Assembly: GCA_018623405.1 (NCBI GenBank)
Contig: JAAZVO010000027.1
Span: 1 to 17,118 of the forward strand
Reading direction: 5' to 3'
Length of the DNA stretch: 17,118 nt
Source of the DNA: Crocinitomicaceae bacterium
GTDB taxonomy: Bacteria; Bacteroidota; Bacteroidia; Flavobacteriales_G; Salibacteraceae
In this document: positions 6,882 through 14,215 of the stretch, in pieces
How positions within the stretch are numbered: the stretch's first letter is position 1
Layout of the letters: the number at the start of each line of letters is the position of its first letter
Position numbers and translations under genes: made by a program
Notes under the pieces: model-generated
Seen by the model: the letters and a program-made list of their open reading frames with translations, nothing else
Databases searched by the model: none
What the model was told of the DNA's origin: nothing

Positions 6882-7379
6882 CTAAATATTATTAAGTGCA
6901 GCCTCATAATTAGGTTCATCAGCCGTTTCAGCAACTTGCTCAGTGTAACTTACATTGCCTTCTTCATCAATTATTACAACACACCTTGAGTGTAATCCGG
7001 AAAGGGGTCCATCAATTAAATCTAACCCATAAGTCTTACCAAAATCTCTTGTCCTAAAGTCAGATAGCATTTCTACATTTTCAATGCCTTCCGCTCCGCA
7101 AAACCTTTTTTGGGCAAATGGAAGGTCTCTCGAAATACACAATACAGTTGCATTACTTAGACTAGCTGCCTTTTTGTTGAAGTTTCTTACTGATTCGGCA
7201 CATGTTCCGGTATCAATACTTGGAAATATATTTAAGATTAGCTTTTTGCCTTTGTAATCTTCAAGGATTTTAGCAGAAAGATCTAATCCTACCAAGTTAA
7301 AATTAGGTGCTTTAGTGCCAACTTCGGGTAGGGTGCCACTAGTATGAATTTCATTTCCTTTTAAAGTAATAGTTGCCAA
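6882..7379 (-). CDS. tpx: Thiol peroxidase Tpx (atypical 2-Cys peroxiredoxin)
   Basis: This 165-residue enzyme reduces hydrogen peroxide and organic peroxides, normally with thioredoxin. The peroxidatic Cys60 is in 'FPSIDTGTCAESVRNF' and the resolving Cys94 in 'DLPFAQKRFCGAEG', the spacing seen in E. coli Tpx (Cys61/Cys95). The start codon is TTG: an in-frame stop lies three codons upstream, no ATG is available, and the sequence from TTG reads MATITLKGNEIHTSG, the standard Tpx N-terminus. It follows the two flavoproteins on the same strand after a 72-base gap and ends in a strong terminator. The gap holds an imperfect inverted repeat. Sharing a transcript with flavoenzymes, which can leak peroxide, would be sensible but is inferred. 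Confidence 0.95.
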   Translation of the reverse strand: MATITLKGNEIHTSGTLPEVGTKAPNFNLVGLDLSAKILEDYKGKKLILNIFPSIDTGTCAESVRNFNKKAASLSNATVLCISRDLPFAQKRFCGAEGIENVEMLSDFRTRDFGKTYGLDLIDGPLSGLHSRCVVIIDEEGNVSYTEQVAETADEPNYEAALNNI

Positions 7380-7403
7380 AATTTTTTAGTTTTTAGGATA
7401 TTT

Positions 7404-7434
7404 TCAACTAACAATGATTCCTGTTATTAGTTGA
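7404..7434. repeat. Imperfect inverted repeat between flavoprotein 1 and tpx
   Basis: TCAACTAACAA (7404-7414) and TTATTAGTTGA (7424-7434) pair over 11 positions, with one G-T type mismatch, around a 9-base loop. There is no T-run after the stem on either strand in terminator position. It may be an operator for tpx or an RNA processing hairpin; its role is unknown. Confidence 0.4.
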
Positions 7435-7451
7435 TTTTAAGTTATTAATAT

Positions 7452-8678
7452 TTAACCAAAAAGCAATTTCCAATAAAAAGAAGGTTTACGCAGTTGCTTA
7501 TCCATATTTACATTTTGCAAAGAGGAAATTAAAACCATTCTAATAGAATCATTATTACTAGCCTTTTTTAGCAAAAAATTGAAAACTCGAGGGTAATTCA
7601 TAAGTCTTAGCAAAAAGCTGTTTACTCTTAACTCAGACCACATTCTTCTGTAAATCTCTTTATCGTAGGCTTTGTTAAAGTCTGTATCAAACCTGTTTTT
7701 ATAAAAAGCCTGTAAAACATGATCTGCTGCTACCCGTCCACTTCTAATTGCATTTGCAATTCCTTCTCCCGAGAAGGGGTCGATTAAATGCGCAGCATCT
7801 CCTAAAAGTAAAAATCGGTTTCCTGAGCATTTAACTTTTTTATTGCCTAATGGAAGGTTAAATCCTTTTACAGACTCAAGGGGCTTAGCATTTTTAAATC
7901 TGTTTTTTAGCTGCGGATGTTCTTTTATTAACCTAGAAAAATGATTTTTGAGGTTTATTTTCTTTCTCCTCACTTGAGCACTTAACATGCCAATACCCAC
8001 ATTTGCTTGGTTATTGGGTAGTGGAAAAACCCATAAATAGCCGGGTAGGGTACCTTTCAAAAAATGGAGTTCAATGGTTTCTTTGGTTGTAGGAAACTCA
8101 ACATTTTCAAAATATTGCCTTAATCCTGCTGAAAAATTATTAGGATTAAAGTTTTTACCAACTAGTTTACTTTTTACCACAGAGTTTGCGCCATCTGCAG
8201 CAAGCACAAAAGCTCCTTTAAACCTGTTTTGACTTGTAGTTATTTCGATGTAATTTTCATGAGTTGTTACCTCAATGATTTTATGGTTTTCAAAGACTTC
8301 AATATTTGAATACTTCTTTAGTTGGTTAAAAAGGAAGGTATCGAAATCTATGCGTTTTGCTGTTGCACCCTCAATTTCGGGATCTAAAAGTTCAATTTTT
8401 AGTTCATTTTCTTTTGAACCAATAAGACTTAAGTTTTTTATTTTCTGCTTGTGCTCAAAGTTTTTGAATTCGTTTAGTATTCCACTGCCTATAAGTTTTA
8501 GCTGATTTAAAACATCGGCACTTAAAGCATCACCACAAATTTTATCTCTAGGAAAAGCCTCTTTTTCGATAACAGCAACTTTCAATTTAGAATTGCCTAA
8601 TTGCATTGCTGCAGTAGCTCCTGCTGGTCCTGCGCCTGCAATGATTACATCAAAATTTTTGGAGTTTACTTGATTCAA
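7452..8678 (-). CDS. FAD-dependent oxidoreductase, geranylgeranyl-reductase family (flavoprotein 1)
   Basis: This is a 408-residue flavoprotein with all landmarks of the geranylgeranyl reductase/PHBH-type fold: the dinucleotide motif G15-x-G17-x2-G20 in 'IIAGAGPAGATAA', 'PRDKICGD' (43-50), the DG motif 'ADGANSVV' (161-168), 'PGYLWVFPLP' (212-221) and 'GDAAHLIDPFSGEGIANAI' (293-311). Family members reduce isoprenoid double bonds or hydroxylate and dehydrogenate lipid or aromatic substrates. The substrate here is unknown. The start is TTG, with no ATG between it and the upstream stop. The paralogue ends 87 bases upstream on the same strand and tpx begins 73 bases downstream, so a three-gene transcript is plausible. 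The C-terminal region (about 350-408) is basic and partly hydrophobic, suiting peripheral membrane contact. Confidence 0.88.
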   Translation of the reverse strand: MNQVNSKNFDVIIAGAGPAGATAAMQLGNSKLKVAVIEKEAFPRDKICGDALSADVLNQLKLIGSGILNEFKNFEHKQKIKNLSLIGSKENELKIELLDPEIEGATAKRIDFDTFLFNQLKKYSNIEVFENHKIIEVTTHENYIEITTSQNRFKGAFVLAADGANSVVKSKLVGKNFNPNNFSAGLRQYFENVEFPTTKETIELHFLKGTLPGYLWVFPLPNNQANVGIGMLSAQVRRKKINLKNHFSRLIKEHPQLKNRFKNAKPLESVKGFNLPLGNKKVKCSGNRFLLLGDAAHLIDPFSGEGIANAIRSGRVAADHVLQAFYKNRFDTDFNKAYDKEIYRRMWSELRVNSFLLRLMNYPRVFNFLLKKASNNDSIRMVLISSLQNVNMDKQLRKPSFYWKLLFG

Positions 8679-8765
8679 AAAATAGGGATTAATTGTCTTT
8701 TCTAATTAATATTATGTTGATTGTAAACCTAAAAAATCCTCAAATAAAAATTAGCTTGTGATTGA

Positions 8766-9971
8766 TTAAGATGTTGAATTTGACCTATATAGCGTTTTGA
8801 AGAGATGAGGCAAACTGCCTACTTTACTTAAAATTCCATGGTCGCTTAGATATGATTTGCCAAATTTTGTTTTTGAACCCATAAACAACAATATATTAAT
8901 GAGCACATTTCTTTTCGATAGAAAATTGGCAATACTATTGGTTCTTAAGATTGGCTTTAGTGATTTTTTTACTCGTGTTTGGTAAAATTTAGCAACCATT
9001 TTGGACTTATTCTTTTTTTCTAAATTTTCTGCAATAGCATCAGCTGCGTGCCTTGCCATGGTCATAGCATTTCCAACTCCAAGTCCGGTAATAGGGTTTA
9101 CCGTAATAGCTGAAGACCCGATATTCAAAAATCTTTCGCCCGAAATAAGGTTGAGCTTCGAATTACTTAAATTCATAAATGCGCCTTTTGGCTTCTCTAG
9201 CTGGGTAGCGTTTTGTAACCTTTGGGTAACACTAGGGTATTCTTTCAACGCTAGGTCATAAACCTCGCTCATCGAAATGTTTAATCTTTTATAATCTTCT
9301 TTTTTTAAGCCAACTTCTAAATTATACAACCCTGAACCAATTGGTGCAATAAAAAGAATTCCGTTGAAATTCTTTTTTAATAATAAAATCTCAATTTCAA
9401 AGTCAGATTTTCCTTTAAACCCCTGATAATAAGATCGAGTAAAAAGATATATGCCTTTTTTAGGGTCTTTATGGATTTTTAGTAATGAATGATTGCCTGA
9501 GGCAATTAATCCAAAATCGGCTTCTATTTCATAATCTGATGAAAATACAGTTGCGAAATTCTCACTAGAAATTGTTTTGTTTACGGTTTGATTTTCAATT
9601 ATTTGGGCGTATTCAGATTGCTTTGCCTTATTAAGAAGGTAATCATCAAATTTATACCGATGGGTTACTACACGTGGAGTTTTGTTCCTATCAAAATTGA
9701 TATCTACACTCATCGTTTCAGATGAAATAGAGTATTTCCAAGAATTCTCAATAATGCCTAATGCTTGCATTTCAGGAATAATTTGAGCATCAATTCGATT
9801 TAGGTTATGCCAAACTCTACCGTCAAAAGATTCTCCACAAACTTTATTGCGCGGAAAAACAGCTTTATCAAGTAACACATGCTGAATTTTATGTTTACTT
9901 AAAATTAGCGAAGCTGTGCTGCCCGCCGGACCGCCACCAACAATACAAACCTTTGTTTTTAATTTTTGCAA
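8766..9971 (-). CDS. Divergent geranylgeranyl-reductase-like flavoprotein (flavoprotein 2)
   Basis: This 401-residue protein is a paralogue-like neighbour of the previous gene. The N-terminal FAD motif is intact (G12-x-G14-x2-G17 in 'IVGGGPAGSTA') and 'PRNKVCGESFDG' (40-51) matches the family. Later FAD contacts are altered: the DG motif reads 'ASGNHSLL' (158-165), and the usual GDAA is 'GSSA' (285-288) within 'NIGSSAITVNPITGLGVGNAM'. The 'PGYxWVFP' segment is replaced by 'GSGLYNLEVGL'. It may therefore bind FAD differently or act on a different substrate. The start is TTG: CTG and then TAG precede it immediately, so no upstream ATG is possible. It is the first gene of the flavoprotein-tpx group, 114 bases after the endonuclease stop. 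Confidence 0.83.
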   Translation of the reverse strand: MQKLKTKVCIVGGGPAGSTASLILSKHKIQHVLLDKAVFPRNKVCGESFDGRVWHNLNRIDAQIIPEMQALGIIENSWKYSISSETMSVDINFDRNKTPRVVTHRYKFDDYLLNKAKQSEYAQIIENQTVNKTISSENFATVFSSDYEIEADFGLIASGNHSLLKIHKDPKKGIYLFTRSYYQGFKGKSDFEIEILLLKKNFNGILFIAPIGSGLYNLEVGLKKEDYKRLNISMSEVYDLALKEYPSVTQRLQNATQLEKPKGAFMNLSNSKLNLISGERFLNIGSSAITVNPITGLGVGNAMTMARHAADAIAENLEKKNKSKMVAKFYQTRVKKSLKPILRTNSIANFLSKRNVLINILLFMGSKTKFGKSYLSDHGILSKVGSLPHLFKTLYRSNSTS

Positions 9972-10085
9972 CAGCTAGTATTTAACCTTCAATTTTAAGC
10001 ATTTTCATTTTTTTAATTGGCACTTGGGTGTATTTATCCAAAAGGTGAACTTGTCCATCCAAAAAAAAGAATCTGGAATCCAAGT

Positions 10086-11231
10086 TTAATACTTTATTAC
10101 TTTAAATACCTCCGACTTTGAATCGGAATCAACTTTTAAAAAGTATAATCCTTTTGGGCCTTCAAATTGAAGCAACGTTTTGTTTCCTTTTGTAGTTTGT
10201 TTAAATTCCACAGAACGTCCATCTAAAGTGAAAATTGAAATGGAATTCACCCTATCCGTATTTTCAACAATAATTTCGCCTATTGTTGGATTTGGGTAAA
10301 TTTTAACTGAAGGTTGGATGGGTTTTATTACTGAAGTATTCATTGGTTTTATCATAAGCTTTAAACCTACAGGGCGGTGGTCTGAAACAAATTGGTCATA
10401 GGCCGAAAAACCACCTTTCATAAAATCATCTACTAAAATTGTTTGCGCTGAAGATTGGGGCTGCTCAAAATCTGCAAAAAGTTCGTTGGTTATTAAAATA
10501 TGATCTAAATGAGAAGGCCAACTAGGATAAGACCAACTGCTTGAGGAGCCTTTTGCTATTGCCTCATCAGCAAATTTGTATTTGTCAGGCGCTTCATAAA
10601 ACATTCTGAAAACGTTATTTTGATAACTATCCGTAAGGATGTCGTTTAAATCTCCAATTACCAGAACTTTTGCCGAGTCGTAATTGGTTTCTATGTAACT
10701 ATGCAATAATGTGTTGGCTTCATATCTTCTTGCTTCTTCATCGTTAGGGTTGTTTAAATCTAAAACCCCATCACCGCAGCACTTATAATGGTTGTTGATT
10801 ATTACATATTCTTCACCTTTATACAGCAAGTTCATAACTACAGGGGCACGCGGAAAAGCTTTCCAATAGGGAGAAGAATCATAAATTTTAGAAAATGACT
10901 TTGCAAAAACTGAACTTGTTTTGTAAGCGTAAACCAAGCCTCCAAAATAGCCTGAAGCTATATGAAATTTATAACCGGGCGTTTGCTCAATTACTTGTCT
11001 AATTAGGGAGGTGTCATCAATTTCTTGAAAACCAATTATATCAGCTTGTAAAGCATTAATTATCTTTTTTACCGAGTCTGCAGTTGCATTTCCATTTTTA
11101 GGAAACCACTCAATATTCCAAGAAACAATATCTAAAGTAGAGTCGGTTCCAAAAGTTAAATTTTCAAGTTTTTGAGATTGTGCCTGAAACACAACTAAAA
11201 CCAAAATGAAAAAAGTAAGTAGGCTTTTCAG
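10086..11231 (-). CDS. Secreted endonuclease/exonuclease/phosphatase-family protein with T9SS sorting domain
   Basis: The enzyme core has the family's ordered motifs: 'LDIVSWNIEWF', 'IIGFQEIDD' (metal-binding Glu), 'INNHYKCCGDG', 'VIGDLNDIL' (the GDxND signature), 'PSHLDHILIT' and 'VSDHRPVGL'. These indicate a metal-dependent phosphodiesterase, probably an extracellular DNase or phosphatase. A C-terminal type IX sorting domain begins at 'VKIYPNPTIGEI' and ends 'GLYFLKVDSDSKSEVFKVI'. The annotated start is unusual. A TTG at 11204 would give a signal peptide without its basic N-region, whereas a CTG at 11231 gives (M)KSLLTFFILVLVVFQAQSQ, a textbook signal peptide. No ATG is in frame before the upstream stop (11279). 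The product is 381 residues from CTG. It starts 31 bases after the split DUF2200 gene. Confidence 0.85.
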   Translation of the reverse strand: MKSLLTFFILVLVVFQAQSQKLENLTFGTDSTLDIVSWNIEWFPKNGNATADSVKKIINALQADIIGFQEIDDTSLIRQVIEQTPGYKFHIASGYFGGLVYAYKTSSVFAKSFSKIYDSSPYWKAFPRAPVVMNLLYKGEEYVIINNHYKCCGDGVLDLNNPNDEEARRYEANTLLHSYIETNYDSAKVLVIGDLNDILTDSYQNNVFRMFYEAPDKYKFADEAIAKGSSSSWSYPSWPSHLDHILITNELFADFEQPQSSAQTILVDDFMKGGFSAYDQFVSDHRPVGLKLMIKPMNTSVIKPIQPSVKIYPNPTIGEIIVENTDRVNSISIFTLDGRSVEFKQTTKGNKTLLQFEGPKGLYFLKVDSDSKSEVFKVIKY

Positions 11232-11262
11232 TGCTAAAATTTTGGTGAAAATAGAAGGTAAT

Positions 11263-11628
11263 TTATGCGGACCGCATTATTTTTTCTAGTTTTTTTCCTT
11301 TGGCAAGCTCGTCAACTACTTTATCTAAGTATCGTACTTTTTGGGTTAGTTCGTTTTCTATTTCTTCTACTCGGTAGCCACAAATAACTCCTTTAATGAG
11401 GCTTGCATTGGGGTTGAGGTTTGCTTTTTCAAAAAACTCTTAGAAGGTTACTTTATCATTAATCAAGTTTTTTAGGGCTTCCTCACTAAAACCTGTTAAC
11501 CAAGTAATTACTTCATGAAGTTCAGCAATTGTTCTGCCTTTTTTCTCCACTTTGTTAATATAGTGGGGGAAAACTGAGGCAAAAGTCATTTGGGCAATAC
11601 GTTGATTGTGTTTTTCGGTTGTTTTCAT
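11263..11628 (-). pseudogene. DUF2200 family protein gene interrupted by an in-frame TAA
   Basis: From ATG at 11628 the frame reads 'MKTTEKHNQRIAQMTFASVF' and continues to 'LINDKVTF', then TAA at 11442-11440. The same frame then continues with 'EFFEKANLNPNASLIKGVIC', 'GYRVEEIENELTQKVRYLDK' and so on to 'KIMRSA' and a TAA at 11265-11263. Together this is a full-length DUF2200 protein of about 121 codons, where relatives have Glu (GAA) at codon 63. A single G-to-T change explains the break and nothing else is damaged, so the mutation looks recent, or it is a sequencing error, or the stop is read through. DUF2200 is a conserved family of unknown function. Translation from ATG alone gives a 62-residue N-terminal fragment. 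Confidence 0.88.
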
Positions 11629-11706
11629 TTAATTGGTTTGGATTGATGTGTTGAAAATATGTTTTAACTTAAAGAAATTCAAATAATTAACTGATTAGTG
11701 AGTTTT

Positions 11707-12075
11707 TTATCCTCCAATCTTAAATGATGAGTTGGATATAATTAACCAAACAACAAAAGGGTAGGCGAGTAATAAAGCATTTTGAAAAAGCATAAAAGGA
11801 ATTAATGAAACAGTATTATTGGCTCGGTTAAATTTTACAATAAACCAAGTGGTAATTACCCAAAACAGAACAGAAAAACTTCCGGAAACAACCAGGTATA
11901 GAATTCCATCGAGAAACTCCGCTTGCACTATAACGGAGAGAACCAGCGAAATTATAGAAGCAATAAGGTAAACTATGATGATAGGAAAGATTACCTCATT
12001 ATTTGTTTTTTTTAATTTTTCATGAAACCATTTAGTACAAAGTATGAAAATAACTAAGTGTAGGATGGTATTCAA
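11707..12075 (-). CDS. Small membrane protein with four predicted helices, unknown function
   Basis: This 122-residue hydrophobic protein has probable membrane helices at about 1-16, 28-50, 58-80 and 89-113, separated by short charged loops such as 'HEKLKKTNNE' and 'KFNRANN'. I do not recognise a family. The start is probably TTG at 12075; no ATG lies between the upstream stop and the first helix. It begins 13 bases after the E1 stop codon on the same strand, so it is likely the last gene of that transcript. Nothing in the sequence ties it functionally to the dehydrogenase. Confidence 0.65.
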   Translation of the reverse strand: MNTILHLVIFILCTKWFHEKLKKTNNEVIFPIIIVYLIASIISLVLSVIVQAEFLDGILYLVVSGSFSVLFWVITTWFIVKFNRANNTVSLIPFMLFQNALLLAYPFVVWLIISNSSFKIGG

Positions 12076-12088
12076 AATAAATTGATAA

Positions 12089-14176
12089 TCAATAGTCTAA
12101 TAACGCTTTCAATTTAGCTTCTACTTTCTCTGCATTTGGTATCATGGTAAACTCTAAAGTAGAGTTAAGCGGGATTGCAGGTAAATTTTCAGAACCAATT
12201 ACCATAATAGGGGCATCTAAATACTCAAAGCAATGTTCCTGTAGATAGCCTGAAATAGCTTGACCAAATGAATTTTTTATAGGTTCTTCGGTTACTACTA
12301 AACATTTGCCATGAGTTTGTATGCTTTTCTTTATGTATTCTTCATCCATTGGCACTAAACTCCTTAAGTCAACCACTTCTACACGACCTGGAAAAGCTTT
12401 AGCCGCAGCTGTAGCCCAATAAACACCCATGCCATAAGTAACAATGGTAGCGGTGTTACCTTTTTCAATTTCCTCTTGGTTAGCGGTTTGTACTACACGG
12501 GCTTTTCCAAAGGGTACTACATAATCCTCGCTTGGTTCAATAGTTTTGGCTTTCTCGGTACCTTTTATTTTGCTCCAATACAATCCTTTGTGTTCTAACA
12601 TAACCACCGGATTAGGATCGTAAAAGGCAGCTTTCATTAGGCCTTTTAAATCGGCACCTGTAGAAGGGTAGGCGATTTTTATTCCGCGAATATTGGTTAA
12701 AACAGATTCTACAGAAGAAGAATGGTATGGACCACCGCTGCCATAAGCACCAATTGGCACTCTGATAATAGAGTTTACAGGCCATTTTCCGTTTGATAAA
12801 TAATACGAACGACTAACCTCTGTAAACAATTGATTGAGCCCTGGCCAAATGTAATCTGCAAATTGTACTTCAACAATTGGTTTACAACCTGCAGCGCTCA
12901 TACCAACGGTACTACCAATGATAAATGCTTCTTGAATTGGGGTATTAAACACCCTGTTATCTCCAAACTTTTGGGCTAATGTGGCAGCTTCCCTAAAAAC
13001 TCCGCCTAATCTGCCTCCAACATCTTGTCCATAAAGCAAGGCTTCAGGATGTTTTTGCATGATTTCTTGCACGGCAAAAAGGGCAGAATCAACCATAACG
13101 GTAGGTTCTTTCCCTGCGGGCTCGCGTTCACCTTTTTCTTCTGTAATTGGGGTAGGGGCGTAATCAAAATTAAAAAGGTCTTCAGGGTGTGGGTCTTCCG
13201 AAGCTTTTGCTTTTTCGTATTCAGCTTCAATAAACGCTCTAGACTCATCCCAAACTTTTTGCAGTTCTTTTTGAGAAAAACCAAGCTCTTTTAGTGCATT
13301 CCAAAATTTTGGAAATGGATCGCGCTGTTGATGTTCTTCTAAATCATCTCTGTACCACTCGCGTCTTACTCCTGAGGTGTGATGCCCCAATAAAGGAACT
13401 TTACCATGAACTAAAAACGGCCGCCTTTCTTTTCTAATGGTAACAATAACTTCTTTGAGGGTTTCGTAAGACTCAAAAAAATCGTTGCCTTCAATACTTC
13501 TCACCTCAATACCCTTAAATCCTTTTGCATATTCTGCTGCATTTTGGGCCCTTGTTTCTTTGGCCTTTGCAGAAATATCCCATTCATTGTCTTGAATGAA
13601 ATATAAAATAGGAAACTGCTTTAAGGCAGCCATTTGGAAGGCCTCGGCTACTTCACCTTCAGTTACCGAAGCATCTCCTAATGAGCATACTACTACGGGT
13701 TTTTCATCACCATAGTCTTTAGCCAAACCTTGGTTTTCAAGATATTGAACACCCATTGCAACCCCTGTTGTAGGTATGGCCTGCATTCCTGTTGCAGAGC
13801 TTTGATGGGGAATTTTAGGTTTGTCGTCGTCTTTTAAACTTGGGTGAGAGTAGTAGGTTCTACCGCCTGAAAATGGATCGTCTCTTTTGGCCATTAGTTG
13901 CAACATCAATTCATAAGGCTGCATGCCAATACCTAATAGAATACTATCGTCTCTGTAATATGGAGCAACCCAATCTTGAGGTTTTAATTGCAAGGCCATT
14001 GCCAACTGAAAAGCTTCATGTCCTCGAGATGTAGCATGAACATATTTACTGGTAAACTTGTGATTTTCCTCGTAAATGTCACTCATGTTTCTAGCATCGC
14101 ACATTAGCTTAAAAGCTTTATGCAATAATTCTACAGGTATTTTAGCTCTCTTTTTTTCTTCAGCAACTTCTTCCAT
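12089..14176 (-). CDS. Fused E1 alpha-beta component of a 2-oxoacid (probably branched-chain) dehydrogenase
   Basis: This 695-residue protein joins both E1 subunits of a thiamine-diphosphate-dependent 2-oxoacid dehydrogenase, which decarboxylates the 2-oxoacid and passes the acyl group to lipoyl-E2. The alpha half (about 15-330) carries the cofactor motif starting 'GDASVTEGEVAEAF' and closing about 28 residues later at 'QDNEWDIS', plus 'TSRGHEA' and 'YYRDDS'. The beta half (about 355-690) has 'GQDVGGRLGGVFREA', 'TPIQEAFIIG' and 'EVQFADYIWPGLNQL'. The fusion is common in Bacteroidetes, where it is usually annotated as 2-oxoisovalerate dehydrogenase. The start is ATG at 14176; a TTG two codons upstream is less likely. 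The E2 and E3 genes are not here. A hairpin and a promoter-like box lie just upstream. Confidence 0.92.
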   Translation of the reverse strand: MEEVAEEKKRAKIPVELLHKAFKLMCDARNMSDIYEENHKFTSKYVHATSRGHEAFQLAMALQLKPQDWVAPYYRDDSILLGIGMQPYELMLQLMAKRDDPFSGGRTYYSHPSLKDDDKPKIPHQSSATGMQAIPTTGVAMGVQYLENQGLAKDYGDEKPVVVCSLGDASVTEGEVAEAFQMAALKQFPILYFIQDNEWDISAKAKETRAQNAAEYAKGFKGIEVRSIEGNDFFESYETLKEVIVTIRKERRPFLVHGKVPLLGHHTSGVRREWYRDDLEEHQQRDPFPKFWNALKELGFSQKELQKVWDESRAFIEAEYEKAKASEDPHPEDLFNFDYAPTPITEEKGEREPAGKEPTVMVDSALFAVQEIMQKHPEALLYGQDVGGRLGGVFREAATLAQKFGDNRVFNTPIQEAFIIGSTVGMSAAGCKPIVEVQFADYIWPGLNQLFTEVSRSYYLSNGKWPVNSIIRVPIGAYGSGGPYHSSSVESVLTNIRGIKIAYPSTGADLKGLMKAAFYDPNPVVMLEHKGLYWSKIKGTEKAKTIEPSEDYVVPFGKARVVQTANQEEIEKGNTATIVTYGMGVYWATAAAKAFPGRVEVVDLRSLVPMDEEYIKKSIQTHGKCLVVTEEPIKNSFGQAISGYLQEHCFEYLDAPIMVIGSENLPAIPLNSTLEFTMIPNAEKVEAKLKALLDY

Positions 14177-14191
14177 CAGCAATGTGTTTTG

Positions 14192-14208
14192 GCGCTAAAA
14201 ATTAGCGC
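14192..14208. promoter_or_regulatory. Hairpin between the DUF349 and E1 genes, overlapping a -7-like box
   Basis: GCGCTAAAAATTAGCGC is a perfect inverted repeat with 7-bp arms and a 3-base loop, 15 bases before the E1 ATG. The minus strand holds TAATTTTT (14204-14197), one mismatch from the -7 consensus, inside the repeat. No T-run follows on the minus strand, so it is not a standard terminator for DUF349. A T-run does follow on the plus strand, but no plus-strand gene ends here. Confidence 0.4.
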
Positions 14209-14215
14209 TAGTTTT

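Noticed and set aside
11265..11277. 13-bp palindrome ATGCGG-A-CCGCAT at the end of the DUF2200 frame
   Set aside because: It is mostly coding sequence for the last residues and has no terminator tail; weak support for a regulatory site of the endonuclease.
3688..11442. TAA read as an amino acid (recoded stop), because two genes have in-frame TAA
   Set aside because: TAA is the normal terminal stop of several intact genes here, including the lipoprotein, Fur-family and TonB-domain genes, and the SulP remnant carries other lesions. Mutation or error is simpler.
12089..14176. E1 cofactor motif GDA...DN instead of GDG...NN as a sign of inactivity
   Set aside because: As I recall, this variant is usual in fused Bacteroidetes E1 proteins, and the rest of the active-site sequence is intact.
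14177..14182. TTG at 14182 as the E1 start
   Set aside because: An ATG lies two codons downstream and fits without loss of conserved sequence.
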